Assembly: GCA_017409265.1 (NCBI GenBank)
Contig: JAFQSY010000072.1
Span: 1 to 64,000, forward strand
Direction: 5' to 3'
Length of the DNA: 64,000 bases
DNA from: Clostridia bacterium
GTDB taxonomy: Bacteria > Bacillota > Clostridia > Oscillospirales > Acutalibacteraceae
The notes beneath the pieces are model-generated. The model did not search any database. It was not told the origin of the DNA and saw only the letters and a list, made by a program, of their open reading frames with translations. Of the stretch, positions 44,385 through 52,205 are shown in pieces (the first letter of the stretch is position 1; every line of letters begins with the position of its first letter). A program made the position numbers and the translations under genes.

Positions 44385-45641
44385 ATGAAAAACATCAAAT
44401 TCAAAAAGAAAAAGAGGATTCCTGCGGCGGCTGTTGCGGCTGCCTGCGTTATCGCAACCGCAGTTATCGTTGCGGCGGTTTTTGTTGCGGTCAAGTTCAT
44501 TTCGGATAAAAATAAAGAGCCCGACACACCCGTCGGCTATACCTTCTCAACCGAGGGCTTTGAGGAAATCTCAAACGTCAAATGCCTTAACGAAACAATG
44601 GCTGTTTTCACCGACTATTCAAGCGGCAAAAAGGGACTTATGACTCTCGGCGGCGCCGTCACCGAAAAAGCGGAGCATAACGAATTTACAGTTATCAGCG
44701 ACACCTGGAGAAATTACAGATACATAGCCAAAAGCCCGCTTTCGGAATATGACCTGCTTGTTGATGCAGAGTCAAAAACAGTCACAAGCCGTCAGTATCA
44801 TGGTCTGACATCTCCCGAGCTGATTCCCTGCTGGTCCCAGGAAGCCCGCCACCTTGCATGGACAGATGAAAAAGGCTATGCCGGCGAGGTTAAAACAAGC
44901 GATGTTTCGCTCAAGAGCGGATTTTATCCCATCGCAAGCTCTCTCAAGGACGGAGCAAAATACGGCTATGTGAGCCATATTCTCCGCCTCGAAATCGCTC
45001 TTATATATGAAAATGCAATGGATTTTTCCGAAGAGCTTGCAGCTGTTAAAAAAGACGGTAAATGGGGCTATATCAACGAGAAAGGCGTCACCGCAATTCC
45101 CTTTGAATTTGATTCCTGTGCCTACGCCGATGCAATGGACAGCGACTGCTCCTTCAGCTTCAGAAACGGTCTTGCACCCGTATGCAAGGGCGGTAAATTC
45201 GGAATCATAAACAATAAGGGCGAAACCGTTGTTGACTTCTCATTCGATTCAATTCTTCAGGGTGAAAACGGCATTTACATAGCTCTTAAAGACGGTAAAT
45301 GGGGGCTCATCACCGTTGATAAAAAATTCATGCCCGTTGAAACAACCGTTTCACATTCATCGGGTAATCAGAGCGGCGAACCCGTTATTTCAAGGGGAGA
45401 TTATACCGTCAAAACCTCGGGAAGCGTTCTCAACATGAGAAAAGAAGCATACGCCGAATCGGATGTTGTTGCAAAAATCCCCAACGGAACCATTCTCAAG
45501 GTCACAAAAGCCGTTCCCGGCTGGGCATATGCAAAATATAACTCATTCAGCGGCTGGGTCAGCGCAAAATTTCTTGTTCCCGCACCCGTAACAACTGCCG
45601 CAGCATCACAAGCTGATGTTTCAACAACGAAAAATGCATAA
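44385..45641 (+). CDS. membrane-anchored WG-repeat protein with C-terminal SH3 domain
   Basis: A 418-residue protein with a basic N-tail, one membrane helix (about 13-36) and an extracellular region. WG-type repeats include KDGKWGYINEKGVTAIPFEF, CKGGKFGIINNKGETVVDFSF and KDGKWGLITVDKKFMPVE. A bacterial SH3 domain (SGSVLNMRKEAYAESDVVAKI...GWAYAKYNSFSGWVSAKFLVP) and a short Thr/Ala tail close the chain. SH3b domains bind cell-wall peptides, so a wall-associated role is inferred. GGGGGG precedes the ATG. Confidence 0.85.
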   Translation: MKNIKFKKKKRIPAAAVAAACVIATAVIVAAVFVAVKFISDKNKEPDTPVGYTFSTEGFEEISNVKCLNETMAVFTDYSSGKKGLMTLGGAVTEKAEHNEFTVISDTWRNYRYIAKSPLSEYDLLVDAESKTVTSRQYHGLTSPELIPCWSQEARHLAWTDEKGYAGEVKTSDVSLKSGFYPIASSLKDGAKYGYVSHILRLEIALIYENAMDFSEELAAVKKDGKWGYINEKGVTAIPFEFDSCAYADAMDSDCSFSFRNGLAPVCKGGKFGIINNKGETVVDFSFDSILQGENGIYIALKDGKWGLITVDKKFMPVETTVSHSSGNQSGEPVISRGDYTVKTSGSVLNMRKEAYAESDVVAKIPNGTILKVTKAVPGWAYAKYNSFSGWVSAKFLVPAPVTTAAASQADVSTTKNA

Positions 45642-45687
45642 AAACACATTATTTCTGTAAAAAAAATTGAAATTTTTTAAAAAACTG

Positions 45688-45716
45688 TTGACCGAACAAA
45701 AATAATCGGGTATACT
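45688..45716 (+). promoter_or_regulatory. promoter upstream of the SanA-like gene
   Basis: TTGACC (45688-45693), 17 bases, then TATACT (45711-45716). Transcription would start near 45723, giving a leader of about 115 bases. Confidence 0.75.
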
Positions 45717-45783
45717 ACATTTATTATGGTATTAAATTACCATATTCTGCATTTGTGAGCAACAATGTCAGAGCCATCCGATA

Positions 45784-45831
45784 AAAGACGGAGAACGGTT
45801 TGTCTGTTCTCCGTCTTTTATCTTTTTGAGG
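45784..45831 (+). promoter_or_regulatory. terminator-like hairpin in the leader of the SanA-like gene (possible attenuator)
   Basis: AAAAGACGGAGAAC / GTTCTCCGTCTTTT stem with a nine-base loop is followed by ATCTTTTT, then a GAGGT ribosome binding site and the ATG. It lies between the promoter and the gene it serves. An upstream small hairpin (ATGGTA/TACCAT at 45726-45743) also forms. The signal sensed, if any, is unknown. Confidence 0.65.
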
Positions 45832-45839
45832 TAATAAAA

Positions 45840-46499
45840 ATGAGGATAATAAAAAAATTAGTTTCCGCTGTTTTGTGCATCGGCATTCTTTGTGCCGCAG
45901 CGGTATTCGGAATTGATTTTTATGTAAAAAAGAGCACAGAAAAATATATTCTTTCACCCGAAAATGCAGGCAGCGGCTATGATTGCATTCTGATTCTCGG
46001 CTGCGGAGTTTGGGGCGATACGCCGAGCCATATGCTTGAGGACAGACTCCTGCAAGGCATTGAGCTATATGAAAACGGTGCGAGCGAAAAGATGCTGATG
46101 AGTGGTGACCACGGCAGAGAAAATTATGACGAAGTAAACGTTATGAAAAACTTCGCAACCGAAAGGGGCATTGATTCCGAGGATGTTTTCATGGACCATG
46201 CAGGCTTTTCGACTTATGAAAGCATGTACCGCGCGAGGGATATTTTCAAAGCTGAAAAAGTTCTGATTGTAACTCAGGATTACCACCTTTACAGAGCGAT
46301 CTACGATGCACGTGCGCTGGGTCTTGATGCTTACGGAATTGCATCAAACCCGAGAAGCTATGCAGGTCAGCTTTACAGGGACATCAGAGAAATCCTCGCA
46401 AGAAACAAGGATTTTATTTATACAATAATTCAACCCAAGCCGACGTACCTCGGCGAAGCAATTCCCGTTCAGGGTGACGGAAATCAGACAAACGGATAA
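45840..46499 (+). CDS. SanA/YdcF (DUF218) family envelope protein
   Basis: A 219-residue protein with an N-terminal membrane helix (residues 5-27) and a DUF218 domain: CILILGCGVWGDTPSHMLEDRL, MLMSGDHGRENYDEVNVMKN and VLIVTQDYHLYRAIYDARALG. E. coli SanA affects envelope permeability; the biochemical activity of the family is unsettled. The ATG at 45840 has GAGGT upstream. An in-frame ATG at 45765 would encode the attenuator-like hairpin as protein and is less likely. A terminator separates it from the convergent recombinase-spoVT reading frame. Confidence 0.85.
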   Translation: MRIIKKLVSAVLCIGILCAAAVFGIDFYVKKSTEKYILSPENAGSGYDCILILGCGVWGDTPSHMLEDRLLQGIELYENGASEKMLMSGDHGRENYDEVNVMKNFATERGIDSEDVFMDHAGFSTYESMYRARDIFKAEKVLIVTQDYHLYRAIYDARALGLDAYGIASNPRSYAGQLYRDIREILARNKDFIYTIIQPKPTYLGEAIPVQGDGNQTNG

Positions 46500-46504
46500 A
46501 AAAC

Positions 46505-46547
46505 AAGGTGAACCGGGCAAATAAGCTCTGCAAGGTTCACCTTTTTG
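46505..46547 (+). terminator. intrinsic terminator between the SanA-like gene and spoVT 3' end
   Basis: AAGGTGAACC / GGTTCACCTT stem with a 19-base loop followed by TTTTG. It lies at the convergent gene ends. Confidence 0.75.
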
Positions 46548-47002
46548 TTATTCTTCCATCTGCTTGCCGAGAAAGGATGCCGCAATCTGGGCAAGCTTTG
46601 TCTCGGTCTGGGTCGGGCATGAGCCGTTATCGTTAAGAAGCATAATAAGCGCACCCGAAACATCGCCGCTGCCGATAATCGGAAACGCAACCGCAGCCTC
46701 TCTGTCGTAGCCCTCAACAGGCTTCATGCGCTCACTGTCAACACAGCAGACATAGTTTTCGCGCTTTTCCATAATGCTCTCAAGACTGCTGCTGATTCTG
46801 CGGTCAAGTACTTCCTTTTTTGAAACACCTGCACACGCAATAACGCTGTCCCTGTCCGTGATGATAACCGCAAGACCCGTGCCCCTCGCAAGCACATCGG
46901 CATACTGACCCGTAATCGACGAAAGCTCGCCGATGGGCGAATACTTCTTGAAAATAACCTCACCGTCAGAATCCGTGTAAATCTCCAACGGGTCGCCTTC
47001 AC
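46548..47002 (-). pseudogene. spoVT: spoVT 3' fragment (GAF-like domain), separated from its start by the element
   Basis: The last 150 codons read EGDPLEIYTDSDGEVIFKKY onward, then a GAF-like sensory domain and the end AASFLGKQMEE, matching SpoVT of Bacillus nearly motif for motif. SpoVT is a forespore transcription factor of sporulation. The matching first 28 codons are at 59706-59790. Joined at the shared core, the two pieces give a 540-base (179-residue) uninterrupted gene. In the present arrangement this fragment is translated only as the C-terminus of the recombinase. Confidence 0.93.
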
Positions 47003-48764
47003 ATACAACATTGACACCGAAAGCCTTGTCCTTTTGGTGATTAGCCTTCTGGACTATTGTGGCCGATAAGTTACCTTCGATGTCCCAATTAAAATTTACG
47101 ACAGTACCTCTGTATCCCGCTTCTTCAAGCTGTTCTTTGGTAAGCGTTCCTGACTTAAGCAACATAGCAATATCTGACTTAAGTTGTATTTCAATAGCAG
47201 GCTCTTTTCCGTCATAAACATAGATTTTTTCAACAATCAGAGATAAATCGCCTTTATCAAGAGTCTCCTTTGCAAGCAGGGCACGGAATATATCGATTGC
47301 TGTTTTTGCGATTCGGTTAACCTCTATGGTTGTGTTTCTGCGTTCAACCGTGAGAGAAATTTGCTTTTCCAAGCCTTCGATTTTCTGCAACAGCTCTTCT
47401 TCGATTTCTTCGTAGGTTTCTTCGATAATATCACGGTTAGAATCATCGCATTTCATAAGCTCACGGATTTTTTGTTTCTGCGTTGCCTTGAAGCTTTCTC
47501 TTGTTTTCGCCAAATCAACCTCTAAATCCGCAATTGTTGAAGCAGATGTGTTCATCATTTGAGGCTCGTCTTTAATCGCTTTTTCAAGCTCAGCTATCAT
47601 AATATCCGCATTCATCATAACCCGCTCGATATATTTTTTGAGCATAGTGTCAAGCAAATCAATACGGATATGATGTGACGTGCATCCCTTTAAACCTCTT
47701 TTATGATAAGTTCCGCAGGTGTAAGCAGGTGCCAAATCTGGTCTGCTCATTGAAAACATAGGACTGCCGCAGTCACCGCAGAAAAGGAAACCCGAATAGG
47801 TTGTATCATATTTCTTGATACCCCTGTAATTGGATTTTGTTCTTGACTTTAACTGCTGTTGAGCCTTCATAAAAGCCTTAATTTCTACGATTGCTTCGTG
47901 ATGATTTTCAAAAACAATGTGCTCTTCATTGTCTAATTTCTTTTCGGGACCGTTAATTTTAGTTCGTGTGTATTTGCGCTGACGAAGTGTTCCGATATAA
48001 AAATCGTTCTGCAAAATTCCGCTGACCGTAGGTATTGCCCATATGGGACTTGCCTTGATTTTAACTTCTTTTTTGCCCTTGCTCTTTGCCGCTTCGGCTT
48101 CCTTGCGCTCTTTTTCAACCATACGGGGAGTGGGAATATTTTGCTCTGTAAGGTAATTGGCGATTTTCTTGTATCCCCAACCGTTATTGTAAAGCTCGAA
48201 TATCTTCCGAACAACCTCGGCAGCCTTTTCGTCAATCTCAAACACCATATTTTTCGTATCAACAAAGTAGTAGCCGTAAGGCACGGCACACACCCAGTTG
48301 GCGCCATTCTGACGGAGTTCAACAACTCGCTTTACCTTTTTGGAAGCATCGGTAACAGGCATTTCATTGAGCAAAAATCGCACCTGAATATTGTTCCAGT
48401 CATCGTATGTCGGGTAGTCAATACTGTCGCCGATAGATATGATTCTGACCCCGGCATCTCTCAAATCTTCAAGCTCAACAAGACCCCTGCTGTTTCGGCG
48501 TGAAAAACGAGAGAAATCCTTGATAATCAGAATCTGATAGTGTCCGTTCATCAAGAGAGGTCGCATCTGCTGGTAGCTTTCTCTCTGCTCAAAAGTGTAA
48601 CCGCTTCGGTCGCGGTCCTCATAATAATCAACCTGAGCATCGGGAAAAGTTTGTTTTATATATGCTTTTATTATTTTTCTTTGGTTTTCAATCGACGTAT
48701 TATCTCTGTCTTTTTCCGTATCAACGGAAATTCGCATATACGCCGCTATTCTTTTTGTGCTCAT
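46548..48764 (-). CDS. large serine recombinase fused in frame to the SpoVT C-terminal domain
   Basis: 738 codons. Residues 1-587 form a TnpX/TndX-type integrase: resolvase domain with catalytic Ser13 (AYMRISVD) and IIKDFSRFSRR; recombinase domain; zinc ribbon Cys329/332/350/361; long coiled coil (about 380-480); and an extended C-terminal region. The element's core lies at codons 588-592. After it the frame continues without stop into the SpoVT GAF-like part (589-738). GGTGGT precedes the ATG. It should catalyse integration and excision at the spoVT site. Whether the fused tail affects activity is unknown. Confidence 0.92.
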   Translation of the reverse strand: MSTKRIAAYMRISVDTEKDRDNTSIENQRKIIKAYIKQTFPDAQVDYYEDRDRSGYTFEQRESYQQMRPLLMNGHYQILIIKDFSRFSRRNSRGLVELEDLRDAGVRIISIGDSIDYPTYDDWNNIQVRFLLNEMPVTDASKKVKRVVELRQNGANWVCAVPYGYYFVDTKNMVFEIDEKAAEVVRKIFELYNNGWGYKKIANYLTEQNIPTPRMVEKERKEAEAAKSKGKKEVKIKASPIWAIPTVSGILQNDFYIGTLRQRKYTRTKINGPEKKLDNEEHIVFENHHEAIVEIKAFMKAQQQLKSRTKSNYRGIKKYDTTYSGFLFCGDCGSPMFSMSRPDLAPAYTCGTYHKRGLKGCTSHHIRIDLLDTMLKKYIERVMMNADIMIAELEKAIKDEPQMMNTSASTIADLEVDLAKTRESFKATQKQKIRELMKCDDSNRDIIEETYEEIEEELLQKIEGLEKQISLTVERRNTTIEVNRIAKTAIDIFRALLAKETLDKGDLSLIVEKIYVYDGKEPAIEIQLKSDIAMLLKSGTLTKEQLEEAGYRGTVVNFNWDIEGNLSATIVQKANHQKDKAFGVNVVCEGDPLEIYTDSDGEVIFKKYSPIGELSSITGQYADVLARGTGLAVIITDRDSVIACAGVSKKEVLDRRISSSLESIMEKRENYVCCVDSERMKPVEGYDREAAVAFPIIGSGDVSGALIMLLNDNGSCPTQTETKLAQIAASFLGKQMEE
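46987..47019. other. left attachment site (core plus element arm)
   Basis: Core GGGTCGCCTTCAC (46990-47002) is followed inside the element by the arm CATTGACACCG (47009-47019). Sixteen bases from 46987 match the right site with one mismatch. The opposite flank is host spoVT sequence. Confidence 0.9.
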
Positions 48765-48924
48765 CCAAATATTACCACCAATGTTATATTAAATATATTT
48801 GCTGTTTAACAAACAACATTGTAACATAATGATTTTATTTTTTCAACTGACTTTGAGAAATTAATTTGCTTTCGGATGTTACATGTATGTAGGCAGAATA
48901 ATTTCTGCCTATACAGAGCCGCAC

Positions 48925-49173
48925 TCACCGTGCATCTCTGTCACGCTCTCTCAAATTCTTTTTTGCGAGAACCATTTTGTTGTGTACGAGAAGCTCCTTT
49001 GTGTTTTCAACAAGACTTTCCTTGCCTGAAACAAAAACACAAACCACATAGCCTTTGTTTTTCCATTCTCTGTATTGCGGTCTTAGGGATTCATAGAACT
49101 CCTCATTGTTTCGCTCCTCCTGTGATAACCAAAAATAAGCTATCTTTGTTTTGTCGCATACATCCAAAAGCAA
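48925..49173 (-). CDS. small conserved-looking protein of the mobile element
   Basis: An 82-residue basic and acidic mixed protein starting at TTG (49173) behind a strong AAAGGAGG. It has KIAYFWLSQEERNNEEFYESL at the front and ends in RERDRDAR. The same RDRDAR ending closes the neighbouring mobilisation remnant, suggesting a duplicated 3' end. It lies between the mob remnant and the recombinase. I recall short proteins of this style in Tn4451-like elements but cannot assign a function. Confidence 0.6.
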   Translation of the reverse strand: MLLDVCDKTKIAYFWLSQEERNNEEFYESLRPQYREWKNKGYVVCVFVSGKESLVENTKELLVHNKMVLAKKNLRERDRDAR

Positions 49174-49242
49174 CTTTTAGCCTCCTTTCTTTACATATTT
49201 TTCCTCATGCTCAGGTCTGCTATACGATTTAGTAAGCTTTTC

Positions 49243-49743
49243 TTATCGAGCATCTCTGTCCTTATCTTTGTGAACACTGCGTTTCGGATTTCTGAAACGT
49301 GACGTACGCTGTTCGTATTCAGCCAACCTTGCTTTGTTAATCAAGTCGATGATGTGTTCATCACCGAAGATTCTTCTTACCAGCCGGAAGTCCTGAACTT
49401 CGTGGGTGAGCTTTTCGTTTTCGCGGTACAGCTTCTGATTTTCTTTTCTGTATAGTTCTTCATCACCGTACTTGCACCTCAGCTCATAGCTGATGTTATC
49501 GAGTCGTTCCTTCATCTCAAAACATCTCTTCACTGCTGTCTTGGCGATTGCAAGTAATCTTTTTATCAGAGGCTCAACGAACTTCGTCTTGTAAGTTTTT
49601 GCTGACATCAACGGTGGAGGCTCGGGTAGTTGGAACACCTCCTCGCTGTAAAATTGATTAGAGATTTCTTCCATCTCATTTTCAAATTCCATCAGATTTG
49701 AAACTCTTGCATTGAGTTCATCAACCTTTAAATTCGGCATCAT
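49243..49743 (-). pseudogene. C-terminal remnant of a MobV/TnpZ-type mobilisation protein
   Basis: A 166-residue open frame resembling the coiled-coil C-terminal region of plasmid recombination/mobilisation proteins: ELYRKENQKLYRENEKLTHE followed by VQDFRLVRRIFGDEHIIDLI. The N-terminal relaxase domain with its histidines is absent, and only a weak ribosome binding site precedes the ATG-ATG pair. The gene therefore seems truncated, and the element probably cannot mobilise itself by this route. The remnant may still be translated. Confidence 0.65.
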
Positions 49744-50194
49744 TTCCGAAAAGTTTTTTGAAAAATATTTCTTATGACGGCAAAAGTGCCGTCATAAACT
49801 AAAAATCATTCTTTGTTCTTCGCAAGTTGACGGCAGAATTGCCGTCACTTTGCAAACGTCCTTCACTTGTTTGGAATTAGAAGGCAGTTTTGTACACCAT
49901 AATTTCAAAAATACTTTCCGACAACAAAAAATGCCCTCCCGAAAACCGGGAAGGCAAAAAAGTTTTGTTTTATCAAGACCCCGTGTTTTTAGCTAATTTT
50001 TATCGGTCTAAACCGAGCAAAATTAGCTTTTGTTTAATGGATTTTGTTTTTTCGATGCATTGTTGTTCAGAAAAAACGGAACGAAAAAGTGAAAATTTTT
50101 ACGGTTTATACTATGTTTAGAGCATTTATAGAAATATGCTTATAAATGAAAAAGGGCGGCAGAAAAATCTGCCACCTATAAGCATATTATTAAA
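49744..50194. other. 451-base non-coding stretch with paired hairpins and terminators
   Basis: It holds two near-identical hairpins, TGACGGCA-N4-TGCCGTCA, at 49775-49794 and 49828-49847. A terminator-like GCCCTCCCG/CGGGAAGGC hairpin lies at 49933-49955, and the terminator of the flavodoxin-like gene at 50133-50190. No gene or relaxase remnant was recognised. The paired hairpins could be an origin-of-transfer remnant or repeats. Confidence 0.5.
50133..50190 (-). terminator. intrinsic terminator of the four-gene cargo operon
   Basis: Inner stem GGTGGCAG/CTGCCGCC followed by TTTTT on the minus strand. It is enclosed by an outer arm AATATGCTTATA / TATAAGCATATT. Confidence 0.8.
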
Positions 50195-50743
50195 TTAGTT
50201 GTTCAAATAACTTACAATGTTCAATATTTCTTCAACTGCGTTCTGATCTTCTATAGCAGGCAATTCGTTCGTGTTAAAACTACCAACTAAAGGATAAATC
50301 TTTGTAACATTGATATGATGGAGTAAAGTGCAGGCAGTTTTATATGCATCTTTGGGATTACCGTCACCACCACCGATAAGGATTACCGCACCTTTTTTTG
50401 GTTTGATTGAAGGTGTTTGGTTGCGGAAATGCTTTGCCGCAAAGTATGTTTGAAATCTGCTGCATATATCAAGCAGTTTGCCTGTTGGTTGTGAGAAATA
50501 GATAGGTGAAGCAATTACAATGTTATCACAGTCAACGATATAATCATATATTTCTGTCATTTCATCATTGATTGAACAACCATTGTTGCTCCAACAAGAA
50601 CGACAATCAACACAAGCAGAAATATCTGAATAATAAGCATCAACTATTTTATATTCGCCATTTAATTGCTCTGTTAGTTTGTTGATTAAACTGATAGTAT
50701 CTCCGTTTTTACGTGGGGAACCATTCAAGATAAGTGTTTTCAT
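50195..50743 (-). CDS. flavodoxin-like NAD(P)H-dependent FMN reductase
   Basis: A 182-residue member of the NADPH-dependent FMN reductase/iron-sulfur flavoprotein group. The FMN phosphate loop LNGSPRKNGDT lies at the N-terminus, the CVDCRSCWSNNGC cysteine cluster at about 47-59, and SPIYFSQPTGKLLD after it. The cysteine cluster suggests a 4Fe-4S or redox-active site. The ATG at 50743 follows GGTGAT; an upstream ATG has no site. It is last in the coupled operon with the kinase, GNAT and toroid genes, possibly reducing or detoxifying a small molecule. Confidence 0.85.
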   Translation of the reverse strand: MKTLILNGSPRKNGDTISLINKLTEQLNGEYKIVDAYYSDISACVDCRSCWSNNGCSINDEMTEIYDYIVDCDNIVIASPIYFSQPTGKLLDICSRFQTYFAAKHFRNQTPSIKPKKGAVILIGGGDGNPKDAYKTACTLLHHINVTKIYPLVGSFNTNELPAIEDQNAVEEILNIVSYLNN

Positions 50744-50782
50744 GTAATCACCGGTTTGCTTTTCTGTAATCATAATTTTGTT

Positions 50783-51727
50783 TTACAAATTGATTTTTGC
50801 TTTTAGTTTTTTCATTTCTTTGTTAAGTTTATTGTTCCAAAGAATTTCCCATAAAGGCATAATCAAACCGCCGCTCAAACGGCAGGATGCTTCATTCATT
50901 GCACCATAATATGCAACTCTGAAATCTGCATATTCGGAAAGATTGCATTTGCGTTTATATGTATCGTAAAGACCAAAGGCATCTCCCCACATATTTCGAA
51001 GTTGAAAAAGGTCATATTCTCTGTCGGTATAAATTGAACCGCTTGGGTCTATTATTCCGGTAAACTTAAGACTTTTGGGGTCTGCCATTATGTTCATAAT
51101 ATTCAGGTCACCATGAATCAAAACAGGCTTCTCTGATTCATCCGGAAGATTATTATAAATCTCGGTTGCTTCTTTTAGAAATGCAAGAGTTTTTTTGCTG
51201 AATTTACCACTATCAGCAAGTTTTGAAAGTCCTTCAAGAAATGGCTTTTGTTTTTCGGTGATATAGAAATCACGCCAATTGTCGTATATAGGGTTTGCCA
51301 TATCACCGAACTTTTCAGCGGTAACCGAGTGCCACTCCAACATAGTATCAATAACATCGTTGGCGAACTTGTTTTTCTTCTCTCGTCTTTTGAAAACAAA
51401 CAAAGGATTCAAAACATTTTTACCTTCTATAAAAGTCATGCCCATTAATGCTGTTTCATTGTCTTCATAAAGAAATAAAACTTCGGGCATTTTAGTTTTA
51501 GTATGTTTTGAAAGCATAATCATCTGCTTTGACTCTTTTTGCATAGCACCCTTTATTCTGAAAGCCTTAACTGCAAATTTTCTCTTATCATTGGTTTCAA
51601 CGCAATAAACCTTGCCGTTACTGCCACCACCAATAAACTTAATTATTGTTACAGTTGCACCGAGTTTTTCAACAACCACCTTTTTTATAAGACTATTCAG
51701 ATGCTTATCATTAACATTCAGGTTCAT
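50783..51727 (-). CDS. aminoglycoside phosphotransferase-family kinase
   Basis: A 314-residue protein of the APH/choline kinase fold: GGGSNGKVYCVE nucleotide loop, catalytic loop VLIHGDLNIMNIM, and a metal site IIDPSGSI where the usual Asp-Phe-Gly appears as Asp-Pro-Ser. It could inactivate an antibiotic or phosphorylate a metabolite; no subfamily was recognised. GGAGG precedes the ATG, and its start overlaps the GNAT gene by 17 bases. With its neighbours it looks like a resistance- or modification-type module. Confidence 0.82.
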   Translation of the reverse strand: MNLNVNDKHLNSLIKKVVVEKLGATVTIIKFIGGGSNGKVYCVETNDKRKFAVKAFRIKGAMQKESKQMIMLSKHTKTKMPEVLFLYEDNETALMGMTFIEGKNVLNPLFVFKRREKKNKFANDVIDTMLEWHSVTAEKFGDMANPIYDNWRDFYITEKQKPFLEGLSKLADSGKFSKKTLAFLKEATEIYNNLPDESEKPVLIHGDLNIMNIMADPKSLKFTGIIDPSGSIYTDREYDLFQLRNMWGDAFGLYDTYKRKCNLSEYADFRVAYYGAMNEASCRLSGGLIMPLWEILWNNKLNKEMKKLKAKINL

Positions 51728-52205
51728 AGTTTTCCTCCATTTTGCAGTACATCATTTCAATAACATTCAATTGGTCTTTTCTGTATTTTCGTTTTTCTTT
51801 AAACCCAACCGATTTATAACAGGTGATTGCTCTTTCGTTTTCTTCACGAACCCGAAGGAGTATTTTATTTGTATGCATATACTGCAAATCAGTTTTGATT
51901 ATTTGTTCAATTGCTGCTTTACCGATGCCATTGTTTCTGTAAAGCTCATCTGCTATGAAAACGCCTAAAACAGCGAAATCGTCGTTGGCATTCTTCTCTA
52001 ACCAAATTGCACCGATATATTTTTCGTCTGCTTTTATATGATACCAACGCAGAATATCTGTATTTTCAGACGGATGAATTCTTGATTGATATTTCTTCAA
52101 GTTGGTTTCAAAAACAATTTCATATTTGCTATATTGCGACAAATTCTCATCACAAACGGCTTCAAGCTCAAAAACAAGCTTATCTAAGCTGTTATCGGTT
52201 TTCAT
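51711..52205 (-). CDS. GNAT-family acetyltransferase
   Basis: A 164-residue GNAT protein. The acetyl-CoA loop appears as LYRNNGIGKAAIEQI, followed by ILLRVREENERAITCYKSVGFKEKRKYRKD, typical of small-molecule or ribosomal N-acetyltransferases. The ATG overlaps the stop of the preceding gene (ATGA), and its end overlaps the kinase gene. Its substrate is unknown. Confidence 0.85.
   Translation of the reverse strand: MKTDNSLDKLVFELEAVCDENLSQYSKYEIVFETNLKKYQSRIHPSENTDILRWYHIKADEKYIGAIWLEKNANDDFAVLGVFIADELYRNNGIGKAAIEQIIKTDLQYMHTNKILLRVREENERAITCYKSVGFKEKRKYRKDQLNVIEMMYCKMEENYEPEC

Noticed and set aside
49775..49847. Two equal hairpins read as a CRISPR array
   Set aside because: Only two copies, each an internal palindrome, with a spacer of irregular type and no cas genes.
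49890..50120. 76-codon plus-strand open frame in the non-coding part of the element
   Set aside because: It crosses a terminator-like hairpin, lacks a ribosome binding site and has no recognisable sequence.
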